The notes below the pieces were generated by a model. That model saw nothing but the letters and a program-made list of their open reading frames with translations. It had not been told where the DNA came from and made no database searches. A stretch of DNA of 19,746 bases, taken from positions 1-19,746 of the forward strand of contig JAGXNU010000014.1 of the NCBI GenBank assembly GCA_019894815.1, read 5' to 3'. Each line of letters begins with the position of its first letter. The first letter of the stretch is position 1. Of the stretch, positions 1 through 6,122 are shown piece by piece. The stretch comes from Promethearchaeota archaeon. GTDB taxonomy: Archaea > Asgardarchaeota > Lokiarchaeia > Sigyniarchaeales > SOKP01. The translations under genes and the position numbers were made by a program.

Positions 1-278
1 ATTTACTCTACTATCATGATGCTATTGAGGAATGCGGTGTTATTGGAATAATCGATGACGGGGGAAATGAAAACATCAAAGCATATATTGTATTGAAGGA
101 AGAATATAAGGATAAAGGGATTAAAGAACAAGACATTATTAACTGGGCAAAAGAAAACATGGCAGGTGACAAATATCCGCGTTTCGTACAATTTATTGAT
201 GAAATTCCTAAGACAATTGTCGGCAAAATACTTCACAGAGAACTTAAAGAATTAGAAAATAAAAAAAAAACCCCTTAA
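1..278 (+). CDS. Acyl-CoA synthetase (AMP-binding), C-terminal end, 5' truncated
   Basis: This is the last 91 codons of an ANL-superfamily acyl-CoA/acetyl-CoA synthetase; the reading frame is open from base 3 and the rest lies outside the window. Visible is the mobile C-terminal domain: a beta strand with KAYIVLKEEY, the helix with WAKENMAGDKYPR, and the ending PKTIVGKILHREL. In this family the lysine in that last motif (PKTxxGK) is the one that catalyses adenylation of the carboxylate. The KYPR segment and the short basic tail resemble medium/long-chain fatty-acyl-CoA ligases, but substrate cannot be assigned from this fragment. The gene would activate a carboxylic acid to its CoA thioester with ATP. 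It stops 134 bases before msrA and is followed by T-tracts, so it is probably the last gene of its transcript. Confidence 0.88.
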   Translation, partial: LLYYHDAIEECGVIGIIDDGGNENIKAYIVLKEEYKDKGIKEQDIINWAKENMAGDKYPRFVQFIDEIPKTIVGKILHRELKELENKKKTP

Positions 279-282
279 ATTC

Positions 283-334
283 ATTTTTTCTTATTAATTT
301 CTTTTAAAAACTCTATTTTTTATTATTCTTATTT
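283..334 (+). terminator. T-rich transcription end after the acyl-CoA synthetase gene
   Basis: Three successive runs of T (TTTTTT near 284-289, and TATTTTT-type runs near 315-335) follow directly after the stop codon, with no clear hairpin. Archaeal RNA polymerase stops at such T-tracts, so this is a reasonable end for the upstream gene. The call rests on composition alone. Confidence 0.4.
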
Positions 335-360
335 TTAAAAAATATGTCCTTAATCCATTT

Positions 361-370
361 AGTTTATAAG
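361..370 (+). promoter_or_regulatory. Possible TATA box for msrA
   Basis: AGTTTATAAG lies about 45 bases before the msrA start, which would put the transcription start near 392 and leave a leader of about 20 bases. No ribosome-binding site is obvious. Other AT-rich words lie nearby, so the exact box is uncertain. Confidence 0.35.
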
Positions 371-412
371 ATATTTAGCTTATTTTTATTAACCTAGTTC
401 AATTCTTGAATA

Positions 413-880
413 ATGATTATGAAAAAAGCAACTTTTGGAGCAGGATGTTTTTGGGGAGTGGAGACTCGATTTGGAAATATAAAAGGAGTGATAGATACTG
501 TCGTTGGATATACTGGAGGAATCACCGAAAATCCAACATATAAAGAAGTATGTACAAACAAAACGGGTCATGCAGAAGTGGTACAAGTTACTTTTGATCC
601 TTCTATTGTATCTTATGAAGAATTATTAGAAATTTTTTGGAACATGCATAATCCTACAACGCTAAATCGTCAAGGTTGGGATATAGGTACTCAATATAGA
701 TCTGCTGTGTTTTATCATGATAAGGAACAAAAATTAGCAACTATAGCACTAAAGGAGAAGCTGGATAAATCAGGTAAATATCGTGAGCCGATCGTAACTG
801 AGATAGTTCCTATTTCAAAATTTACCAGAGCGGAAGAATATCACCAAAAATACGATGAAAAAAACAATAGATCTCACTAA
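413..880 (+). CDS. msrA: Peptide methionine (S)-S-oxide reductase MsrA
   Basis: MsrA reduces methionine-S-sulfoxide in proteins and free methionine back to methionine. The protein has 155 residues and opens with FGAGCFWGVE: the GCFWG motif carries the nucleophilic cysteine (C12). Further family words are VVGYTGG, TGHAEVVQV (E55), NPTTLNRQGWDIGTQYRSAVFYH, and AEEYHQKY near the C-terminus. The only cysteines are C12 and C47; the C-terminal resolving cysteines found in many MsrA proteins are absent, so recycling may use C47 or another thiol. ATG at 413 and ATG at 419 are both usable starts and no Shine-Dalgarno site separates them. The gene runs tail-to-tail with the minus-strand gene ending at 901, 20 bases away. 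It probably acts alone as an oxidative-damage repair enzyme in the cytosol. Confidence 0.93.
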   Translation: MIMKKATFGAGCFWGVETRFGNIKGVIDTVVGYTGGITENPTYKEVCTNKTGHAEVVQVTFDPSIVSYEELLEIFWNMHNPTTLNRQGWDIGTQYRSAVFYHDKEQKLATIALKEKLDKSGKYREPIVTEIVPISKFTRAEEYHQKYDEKNNRSH

Positions 881-900
881 ATTTAAAATAATTGCAGATA

Positions 901-1173
901 TTATTTCAGATTGTGTAATTTAGTTATTAATTTTTCTCTATGTCTTTCCCATACTTTATCCACTGCTTTTCTAACAGCAACTTTGGCTACTTTTCTTACG
1001 GCAAACCTATTCATCCTCGGACCTAACTTGCTGAATATTTTCTCTACAATTAAAGTTTTAAATAATTCCTCTAAAGATCCTTCTTTAGATACTTTATCCA
1101 TGAATAATGCTAATGTTTTTTCAGCAACAGCATCTATTTTTTTTCTTAATTCGGGAGCTAATGGTTCAACCAT
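901..1173 (-). CDS. Small basic helical protein of unknown function
   Basis: No family is recognised. The 90-residue product is rich in Lys, Arg, Glu and Ala and should be all alpha-helical: an N-terminal segment (1-30), a break at SKEGS (29-33), a middle helix with LFKTLIVEKIFSKLG, and a strongly basic C-terminal half (54-90) containing FAVRKVAKVAVRKAVDKVWERHREK. There are no cysteines, no signal peptide and no membrane segment. The minus strand was preferred over the overlapping plus-strand frame (911-1186) because the minus product has a normal charged composition, while the plus product is a Leu/Ser/Asn/Phe-rich reading typical of an antisense frame. A TATA-like TTTATAAAG lies about 45 bases upstream on the minus strand. 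The basic surface could bind nucleic acid, but that is only a guess. Confidence 0.62.
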   Translation of the reverse strand: MVEPLAPELRKKIDAVAEKTLALFMDKVSKEGSLEELFKTLIVEKIFSKLGPRMNRFAVRKVAKVAVRKAVDKVWERHREKLITKLHNLK

Positions 1174-1212
1174 AGAAAAACCTTGATGATTTTAACCATC
1201 TTGTAGGTTCAA

Positions 1213-1224
1213 TCTTTATAAATA
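1213..1224. promoter_or_regulatory. TATA-like element between divergent genes
   Basis: TCTTTATAAATA reads as a TATA box on either strand (TATTTATAAAGA on the minus strand). On the minus strand it is 40-50 bases before the start at 1173, the usual spacing for a short leader. On the plus strand it is about 70 bases before the start at 1289. It may serve the minus-strand gene, the plus-strand gene, or both. Confidence 0.4.
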
Positions 1225-1288
1225 GAACTTTTTACAAAAAATTCATAACACCTTAATAATAGAACTTAATTACATTTCCATCCTAAAG

Positions 1289-2482
1289 ATGTTCATGCTA
1301 AATCATAGATTAATAGATCCCCCTAGAAAGCCCCAAGATTTTATAAAATCTGCTAGTGAATTCCTACATAAACATGCAAGAGGGAAAAAAGTGTTTTGTG
1401 CTCTTTCAGGAGGCGTGGATAGCTCAGCTACCTACATGACGTTAAAAGAAGCGGATATTGAAATGATTCCTGTATTTATTGATCACGGTCTCATGCGCAT
1501 TATTCGTGGTGTAGAAGAGAGAGAATATATTAAAAAAGTTTTCCCCGATGTAAGAGTTATAGACATTAGAGAGGATTTCCTTCCTAAAATCTTAGGAGAA
1601 GAAGATGCTGAAATTAAGAGAAAATTATTCAAAAAAGCATACTCAGATACTATTAGCAGGGTAATTAAGGAGGAAAATTGTGATTTACTTGCGGATGGTA
1701 CCATTCTTCCCGATATTGAAGAGAGTTTTGGCGTAAAAATTACCGATTTAAAAGAATCGATGAGTCTTGAAGATGAAAGGAACCTCATGAAAAAAAATAA
1801 GAAGGGATTCGTAAAAAGCCAACATAATTTAGATATTGAATATGAGGTAGAAGCAACGATACAACCAGTAGCTAGCTTAACTAAACCAGAAGTGCGAGAT
1901 ATTTTGGAATATCTAAAATTACCGACTGAACATGTATATAGAAAGGCATTCCCTGGTCCAGCACTCTCTGCACGAATAATTGGTCCTGTCTCAATGGAGA
2001 ATCTTGCTTATGAAAAAAAAGTGCATGATATTGTTGAGTCAACAATTGAAGATTATTACTTGGAAAATCATGGCAAGACAATGATCATAAATGAAAAGGG
2101 TGAACAAGAACCATTCCAAGCTTTTGCAGTAACTACAACTGATATCTTATTACGAAAAGTGACAGGAATTATAAATGGTCAGAGAACATATGAGGTTCCA
2201 TTATCCATTAAAGGTGAATGGGATTTTGAAAAGTTAACTCACTTCGCTTCACAAATTAAGGGATATTCCAGAGCGTTATATGAACTGCATGAGAGCCACC
2301 AAGGAGTATATGATGTCGTGATACGATCAATTAATAGTATTGACGCTCGAACTGCCAGTGTTACTGATCTGCCAATCAGTTTAATTGAAGAAATTAAATA
2401 CAAGTTGCTCGAAATCCATGATACTAAAAATATTTATTTCGATATCACATCAAAACCTCCTGGAACCATAGAGTATGTTTAA
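1289..2482 (+). CDS. GMP synthase-like ATP pyrophosphatase (GuaA PP-loop subunit type), divergent
   Basis: The 397-residue protein matches the ATP-pyrophosphatase subunit of archaeal GMP synthase, which adenylates XMP before amination to GMP with ammonia from a separate glutaminase. Seen: the PP-loop SGGVDSS (40-46), PVFIDHGLMR (61-70), LADGTILPD (134-142), KSQHN (176-180), FPGPALSARIIG (221-232) and the C-terminal dimerisation domain ending in FDITSKPPGTIEY (384-396), whose lysine contacts the nucleotide in true GMP synthases. Departures from the family are clear: about 90 residues longer than the usual 305-315, extra sequence at about 147-175 and 308-340, FPGPG changed to FPGPA, and the HHNVGGLP loop replaced by SQHNLDIEY. 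It may be an ordinary but divergent GuaA subunit or a paralog with another substrate. No glutaminase partner lies nearby. ATG at 1295 is an alternative start. Confidence 0.8.
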   Translation: MFMLNHRLIDPPRKPQDFIKSASEFLHKHARGKKVFCALSGGVDSSATYMTLKEADIEMIPVFIDHGLMRIIRGVEEREYIKKVFPDVRVIDIREDFLPKILGEEDAEIKRKLFKKAYSDTISRVIKEENCDLLADGTILPDIEESFGVKITDLKESMSLEDERNLMKKNKKGFVKSQHNLDIEYEVEATIQPVASLTKPEVRDILEYLKLPTEHVYRKAFPGPALSARIIGPVSMENLAYEKKVHDIVESTIEDYYLENHGKTMIINEKGEQEPFQAFAVTTTDILLRKVTGIINGQRTYEVPLSIKGEWDFEKLTHFASQIKGYSRALYELHESHQGVYDVVIRSINSIDARTASVTDLPISLIEEIKYKLLEIHDTKNIYFDITSKPPGTIEYV

Positions 2483-2483
2483 G

Positions 2484-2518
2484 CAAGTTAAACTTGTTAA
2501 AGCATGTTCTTTTTTCTT
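2484..2518 (+). terminator. Small inverted repeat plus T-tract after the GMP synthase-like gene
   Basis: CAAGTT-A-AACTTG (2484-2496) begins just after the stop codon and is a perfect 6-base inverted repeat with a one-base centre. It is followed 10 bases later by TTCTTTTTTCTT (2507-2518). The one-base centre makes a true RNA hairpin strained, so the T-tract is the more likely stop signal. Confidence 0.4.
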
Positions 2519-3098
2519 GCTCTATCCTTTTAAATAATTAAAAGAGATAATGTAATGTCATTTTCCACGAATAAAGTAAAAAATGAACTAAAGAGAGGGA
2601 TATTATTTAATAATTTTAAAAGAATATTTAATAATCCTCTTTGAACTTCGTGTTGAACGGATCACCATGACCTATCATTATTATCATTTTGAATAAGTTT
2701 AATAAGAATAATTTTTGATTTACATAAAAATAAAGGAACTGAGTAAACGTAAACTCTAAAAAATGCTGAAAATGATAATCAATTACCAATTTTTGTTAAA
2801 GAACACTTAATTTGTCCTGATTCAATCATTTTAAAGAAAACTATATTCAATCTTCTTATAAATGGGGTCTAATTAAGCCTATAAAATCACTCTTCATTCC
2901 CAATCCTATTATTTTTGATCATTTTTAGTATTAACTAATACTATTTCGTGAAAATGTTAGAAATCGATCATATGAATTCGACTAAATTCAACAATCTAAT
3001 AATTTGATTTTCATAATTATACGAAATGTTATTATTTACTTTTACATAATGCGTACTTTTTTATCCGAGTTATGATCACATTAATGTAAGAAAACGAT
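2519..3098. other. Gene-free AT-rich stretch with one imperfect hairpin
   Basis: No convincing gene was found here. The one structure worth naming is an imperfect inverted repeat, AGAGGGATATTATTTAA (2594-2610) against TTTAATAATCCTCT (2627-2640), which pairs with a three-base bulge. A minus-strand frame of about 50 codons (2638-2800) has a Phe/Tyr-rich upstream half and only its last 17 codons look coding-like, so it is not called. Confidence 0.4.
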
Positions 3099-3111
3099 CA
3101 ATTTAAATATT
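3099..3111 (+). promoter_or_regulatory. TATA box CAATTTAAATATT
   Basis: ATTTAAATA at 3101-3109 is the same word seen before the genes at 4151, 5679/6123 and 7548. Transcription would begin about 25 bases downstream, near 3128-3132, which fits a leaderless or very short-leader message for the next gene. Confidence 0.55.
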
Positions 3112-3131
3112 ATGATCATTATAATTATCAT
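3112..3131. promoter_or_regulatory. Near-perfect 20-base palindrome at the predicted transcription start
   Basis: ATGATCATTATAATTATCAT matches its own reverse complement at 18 of 20 bases (one mismatched pair). It sits directly after the TATA box and covers the predicted start site and first codon of the gene at 3130, where a repressor would block transcription. Which protein binds is unknown. Confidence 0.4.
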
Positions 3132-3432
3132 GAAGGTTAAAAAAATTATGAATTTTACAGAAAAAGCCGAAGAAAAAGCATTAGAAAATTTTAAAAACAT
3201 CAAAGAATCAATTAAGGGATTATTTGATGTGCTTAATTTAGGAGTTTCTGATGATTTGTATTTTAACGCCGGGAAAGAAAACATTGAGGGGTTATACCAG
3301 AATTTTCTTGAGTTAATGATAAATGATTCAGGATTACGAAAAGTTGCGAAGAAAATTCAGAACTCTGAAGTGGAAATTGACATTACCCTGGATGAATATT
3401 TAGTTGAAACCTTGGAAGAAGATCTTCAATAA
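3130..3432 (+). CDS. Unknown small acidic helical protein
   Basis: No family is recognised. From the ATG at 3130 the product is 100 residues: a helical N-terminal half (MNFTEKAEEKALENFKNIKE), a middle part with LFDVLNLGVSDDLYFNAGKENIEGLYQ, and an acidic end with VEIDITLDEYLVETLEED. It has no cysteine, no membrane segment and no signal peptide. The start was set from the TATA box: ATG 3112 lies too close to the box to be transcribed, ATG 3130 would give a leaderless message, and ATG 3148 with a short leader is equally possible. The strong bias to Lys/Glu, the codon pattern and the good promoter support a real gene. It stands alone and ends before an inverted repeat and T-tracts, tail-to-tail with the minus-strand Cys-rich gene. 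Confidence 0.65.
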   Translation: MKVKKIMNFTEKAEEKALENFKNIKESIKGLFDVLNLGVSDDLYFNAGKENIEGLYQNFLELMINDSGLRKVAKKIQNSEVEIDITLDEYLVETLEEDLQ

Positions 3433-3433
3433 A

Positions 3434-3480
3434 AATATTTTATCTTTTTGAAATATTCAATACATTTTATTCTCTTTGTT
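3434..3480. terminator. Inverted repeat and T-tracts between convergent genes
   Basis: AATATTT (3434-3440) and AAATATT (3451-3457) form a perfect 7-base inverted repeat with a 10-base loop containing CTTTTT. More T-rich sequence follows to about 3480. It lies between the stop at 3432 and the minus-strand stop at 3522 and could end the plus-strand message. Confidence 0.4.
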
Positions 3481-3521
3481 ATTAGAATTTAATATTTATA
3501 GAAATATTAAGTAGTTTAAGT

Positions 3522-3695
3522 TTAGTGAAGAATTTTGGAGGAATCTTTTAATTTTATTAATTTTTGAGAGTATTCAGGACAAATTTTATATTCTGGAAAA
3601 TTGCATAAATACTGATTCTGTGGCAAAGTACAATAATGACAAAATGGACATGCCAACAAGCAATCCTCGAGATTGAAATTTGTATCAATTGTCAT
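3522..3695 (-). CDS. 57-residue Cys-rich mini-protein, probable metal binder
   Basis: This short minus-strand frame encodes 57 residues and was found by reading the gap between the genes at 3432 and 4151. Its six cysteines are spaced C12-x3-C16-x2-C19-x2-C22-x8-C31-x7-C39 in the context LLACPFCHYCTLPQ, LCNFPEYKICPEY, followed by a Lys-rich helical tail. Such a pattern, with CPFC and ICPEY words, fits a small zinc- or Fe-S-binding domain. It starts with ATG at 3695 and has no visible Shine-Dalgarno site, so a leaderless message is likely. Amino-acid choice (Pro, Cys, Tyr, Asn at ordered spacing) is unlike a random AT-rich frame, which is the main reason to call it. No known family is recognised; it resembles, loosely, the two Cys-rich proteins at 7548 and 7787. 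Confidence 0.6.
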   Translation of the reverse strand: MTIDTNFNLEDCLLACPFCHYCTLPQNQYLCNFPEYKICPEYSQKLIKLKDSSKILH

Positions 3696-4150
3696 TATAT
3701 AAAATCAATTTTTTATTATTATTAAATTCTGAATCTTATTCCATTTGTTCGTTATATTAGTATTAATTTTCCATTAGAAATTTTAATGGAAATGACCATG
3801 ACAATTTAATAATTTTTTAGACATTTTTGTGGATTTTTGAGTAATGAAATCACGTGACAAATATAAGATTAATGAGCAAGATTATTTCATAGGTTATTTT
3901 TGAAGTTAGAAATTTATCTTTGATAAAATGAAGTCTAAACTATTCGTAATTTGTCTCATAAACTGCAAGTAATGACTTTAGCGGCAATGGAACTTATATG
4001 ATTTAATTCAATATGAGGAAAAGATTTAAATACGTGGCAGTTTCTTTGATTTATTGTAACCAAATAAGCGGAATTCTAATTACTGACTTTTCAATAAAAA
4101 TAAGTCATTTAGATAAAAGCAATTCATAAATAATTGAAATTTCATTACCC
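3696..4150. other. Gap before the GTPase gene: promoter and a stem-loop, no gene seen
   Basis: No coding frame was found. AAGATTTAAATAC at 4021-4033 is a clear TATA box that predicts a start near 4055 and a leader of about 95 bases for the GTPase gene. Inside that leader TGACTT (4084-4089) and AAGTCA (4102-4107) can pair round a 12-base loop. TCATAAATAA near 4123-4132 is an alternative box that would give a nearly leaderless message. Confidence 0.4.
4021..4033 (+). promoter_or_regulatory. TATA box AAGATTTAAATAC upstream of the GTPase gene
   Basis: The box has an A/G-rich flank on its 5' side, like an archaeal BRE, followed by ATTTAAATA (4024-4032). The start codon is 118 bases further on, so either the leader is long or an unseen short transcript starts here. 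Confidence 0.45.
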
Positions 4151-4828
4151 ATGGAACCTTATAAAAAGTGGAAGAAAAAAAGGCATTTAAGAACAATTCC
4201 AGAGGATATCGATATCGCTAATCTCGCAACAACGTTTTTAGCTGATAAAAAAGTTACAGAACCAATAAAAAAAGCTATCGTTAAGACAGGATACGATAAC
4301 ACATTTAAAATAATCGTTTTTGGAAATTCTGAAGCAGGAAAAACAACTTTTCTGAGAAAAAACACAAAAGAGGTAATTTCTCGAAGTAAAGCTGATAAAG
4401 AAATTGGCATTGAATTTTACACTAAACCTGTCATTTTAGGTAATAACAGATACCAACTACAAATTTGGAGTTTCAAGGATATTGATAGATTTCATTTATT
4501 TTACTCAACATATTCAAAGGGTGCTCATGCCGGATTACTTTTTTTTGATATCTCTAATCTATATTCCTTGGCAAATTATGAGGCATGGGTCTCATTAGTT
4601 CGTGAGGAAGTTGACAATCCAGAGAGTTTTCCGATAATGATGATTGGTAATAAGTTAGATTTGGAAGAAAATAGACAAGTTCAGTCTCAACAAGCAATAA
4701 GAATGGCTAAATCCATGGATATTCATGGATACATTGAATGTTCTGCGATGACAGGTGAAAACGTGGAAAAAATTTTTACTGTTATTATTCAAAAAATCTT
4801 GGATATTTCACAATTAATTGCATCATAA
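4151..4828 (+). CDS. Ras/Rab-like small GTPase with degenerate switch regions
   Basis: The 225-residue protein is a P-loop small GTPase of the kind abundant in Asgard archaea. A basic N-terminal extension of about 50 residues (KKWKKKRHLR) precedes the G domain. Seen: P-loop GNSEAGKT (58-65), NKLD (167-170) for guanine recognition, and ECSAMTG (196-202). Two key parts are not normal. Switch I reads KEIGIEFYTK where Rab proteins have TIGVEF, so the Mg-binding threonine is replaced by Glu84. Switch II reads IWSFKDIDRF (105-114) where WDTAGQERF is expected, so the DxxG aspartate, glycine and catalytic glutamine are missing. It may bind nucleotide but hydrolyse it poorly or by another route. No C-terminal lipid-modification cysteine is present; the basic N-terminus could touch membrane. 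It stands alone, tail-to-tail with the regulator at 4847. Confidence 0.85.
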   Translation: MEPYKKWKKKRHLRTIPEDIDIANLATTFLADKKVTEPIKKAIVKTGYDNTFKIIVFGNSEAGKTTFLRKNTKEVISRSKADKEIGIEFYTKPVILGNNRYQLQIWSFKDIDRFHLFYSTYSKGAHAGLLFFDISNLYSLANYEAWVSLVREEVDNPESFPIMMIGNKLDLEENRQVQSQQAIRMAKSMDIHGYIECSAMTGENVEKIFTVIIQKILDISQLIAS

Positions 4829-4846
4829 GGAAAGAATGTAAAAAAT

Positions 4847-5275
4847 TTACTTGATAATATCAGTAATGAAACAAGTTTCTATGATTTTTATTCCTTGAAT
4901 ACGAGAGATTTTATCTTCTATTAATGGATTAAATTGTTCAATTGAAGGAATATCAACCTTCATTAATAATCCACAATCTCCAGATAAGCGCCAGATCACA
5001 TTAATTTCTTCAATATTCCTTAATTCCGACAGGATACGTTTGATATCCTTGAAATCTGGTTCAATTTTAATAGTAGCACTAACTTTTGGTTTTGAATCTA
5101 CTTCATAATCAATTGTAAAACGTTTTATGACTCCTTGGTCTTTTAACTTCTGAACTCTTCTTCGTACTGTCGCTTCAGTTTTTTCAATACGTTCACTAAT
5201 CTCATTATATGACATTCGACTATTATTTTTTAATTCCTCCAATATTTTAATATCAATTAAGTCCATTTTTATCAT
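4847..5275 (-). CDS. Lrp/AsnC family transcriptional regulator
   Basis: The 142-residue protein has the usual two-domain layout and length. Residues 5-60 are the helix-turn-helix domain: DLIDIKILEELKNNSRMSYNEISERI, then the recognition helix with TEATVRRRVQKLKDQGVIKRF. Residues 62-138 are the alpha/beta ligand-binding and dimer-forming RAM domain, including IWRLSGDCGLLMKVD. Members of this family bind amino acids or related small molecules and control amino-acid or central metabolism, often their own gene too. Ligand and targets cannot be told from sequence. ATG 5275 and ATG 5266 are both possible; a TATA box about 30 bases before 5275 predicts a leaderless message starting there. No clear operon partner; it converges with the GTPase gene 18 bases away. 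Confidence 0.9.
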   Translation of the reverse strand: MIKMDLIDIKILEELKNNSRMSYNEISERIEKTEATVRRRVQKLKDQGVIKRFTIDYEVDSKPKVSATIKIEPDFKDIKRILSELRNIEEINVIWRLSGDCGLLMKVDIPSIEQFNPLIEDKISRIQGIKIIETCFITDIIK

Positions 5276-5296
5276 TAAATACGTTTTTTTTTATTC

Positions 5297-5311
5297 CATT
5301 TTATATAAAAT
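5297..5311 (-). promoter_or_regulatory. TATA box of the Lrp/AsnC gene
   Basis: ATTTTATATAAAAT is a self-complementary AT box centred about 30 bases upstream of the start codon at 5275. That is the spacing for leaderless archaeal messages. A palindromic box may also bind the regulator itself, but this is inference. Confidence 0.55.
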
Positions 5312-5590
5312 GTAAATTTGTGAATTTATAATGTAATTATTGTATAAATAGTTTTTTCCATTTTGTTATTTTTCGATCAATAATTCGTACTCAAATGACC
5401 AAAAACCTAAAAATGCTTGAGATTATTAGAAACAACTTCTGCATAGCAAAAAAATCTCAAAAAAAAATTGAGTTTTCAATTCGCCTTCTACTCCATTAGA
5501 ATAACGTGAAAAAAACAATACACACTAATTCTATAGAGGTTTCACGGGTTCTATCTTATAATTATTGATTATCTACACATTATTTTGGAT
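5312..5590. other. Gene-free stretch upstream of the Lrp/AsnC gene
   Basis: No gene is seen on either strand. The only local structure is CTCAA (5456-5460) and TTGAG (5468-5472) flanking a run of A, which could form a short hairpin. Confidence 0.4.
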
Positions 5591-5645
5591 GAATACACAA
5601 ACATTTAAATACTATCTTTTTTTATTATTAAATAGAATACACAAA
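5591..5645 (+). repeat. Direct repeat GAATACACAAA on both sides of a TATA box
   Basis: GAATACACAAA occurs at 5591-5601 and again at 5635-5645, 44 bases apart, with the TATA box CATTTAAATAC (5602-5612) directly after the first copy. A related ATACACAAAAAAA is at 5797-5809. The spacing places one copy at the promoter's upstream edge and the other at the predicted transcription start, so the repeats may be binding sites for a regulator. Confidence 0.45.
5602..5612 (+). promoter_or_regulatory. TATA box CATTTAAATAC
   Basis: It contains the same ATTTAAATA word (5603-5611) as the boxes at 3101, 4024 and 7455. The predicted start is near 5630-5640. The first large gene is 480 bases downstream, so the message may have a long A-rich leader or encode the micro-ORFs at 5679 and 5940. 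Confidence 0.5.
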
Positions 5646-5678
5646 AAAAACATTAAAAAAAAGAAGTGAAAAAAAAAA

Positions 5679-5777
5679 ATGAACAGATATGAAATAAATA
5701 ATGGTTTGATAAGTATAAATGAAGTGAAGAACAAGCAATATACCAATCTTTTAACACATGGCAATATTAAATATTAA
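5679..5777 (+). CDS. Possible 32-residue micro-ORF
   Basis: ATG at 5679 follows a run of eleven A, and a short frame of 32 codons ends at 5777. The product (MNRYEINNGLISINEV, then a polar tail) has mixed composition without obvious repeats. It sits about 40 bases after the predicted start of transcription from the 5602 TATA box. No Shine-Dalgarno site is present, so it is weak evidence and may be chance. Confidence 0.22.
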   Translation: MNRYEINNGLISINEVKNKQYTNLLTHGNIKY

Positions 5778-5802
5778 AAAAAATTTCCATTTTTTTATAC
5801 AC

Positions 5803-5890
5803 AAAAAAACACACAAAAAAACTCATGCTAAAAAAAATAAAACTGAATTAAAAAAAATAACAAAAAATTAAGAATTCAAATCTAAAAAAA
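5803..5890 (+). repeat. Spaced A-tracts, possible curved DNA
   Basis: Runs of six to eight A begin at 5803, 5815, 5830, 5850, 5862 and 5884; three more lie at 5643, 5655 and 5669. Steps of 12 to 22 bases are near one or two helix turns. Such arrays can bend DNA, though a low-complexity AT-rich gap would look similar. Confidence 0.4.
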
Positions 5891-5939
5891 CCTGAGGAAT
5901 AAAATAATGAATAATAAAAAAAATGTGGAGGGATGTCAA

Positions 5940-6026
5940 ATGAGCTTAGCCAAAAATGTTAGTTTTGAGGATGTTAAAAGCCGGCTTCATGCGAAAGCAT
6001 TCATGACCGTACCTATTGTCCATTAA
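5940..6026 (+). CDS. Possible 28-residue micro-ORF with a strong Shine-Dalgarno site
   Basis: GGAGGG (5927-5932) lies 7 bases before ATG 5940, one of the best ribosome-binding sites in the window. The product contains LAKNVSFEDVKSRLHAK and ends FMTVPIVH. The frame can also start upstream at ATG 5907, giving 39 residues behind a GAGGA. The region is richer in G and C than its surroundings and holds AAGCCGGCTT (5978-5987, self-complementary) and ATGC-GAAA-GCAT, a stem with a GNRA loop, so an RNA element is an alternative reading. No family is recognised; it may be a leader peptide for the gene at 6123 or a gene remnant. Confidence 0.3.
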   Translation: MSLAKNVSFEDVKSRLHAKAFMTVPIVH

Positions 6027-6122
6027 ATTATATTTATTTTTATTTTATAGTACCAAACGTCAAAAAATTAATAGAAAACCAATAAAAAGAAAGGAATAAA
6101 AAATATAGTAGGAGAAAAAAAA

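Noticed and set aside
911..1186. Plus-strand 91-codon frame opposite the minus-strand gene at 901-1173
   Set aside because: Its product is rich in Leu, Ser, Asn and Phe with few charges, typical of an antisense reading, and it lacks a ribosome site. The minus-strand product is charged and helical and has a TATA box.
1203..1220. GGTTCAATC, resembling a tRNA T-loop
   Set aside because: No matching T-stem, anticodon arm or acceptor stem can be built round it, and it overlaps a likely TATA box.
2638..2800. Minus-strand frame ending in GHGDPFNTKFKEDY
   Set aside because: Only the last 17 codons look coding-like; the upstream part is Phe/Tyr/Leu-rich low-complexity sequence and there is no clear start or ribosome site.
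5456..5472. CTCAA-A-run-TTGAG hairpin
   Set aside because: Only five pairs in A/T-rich sequence and not placed next to a gene end; expected by chance at this composition.
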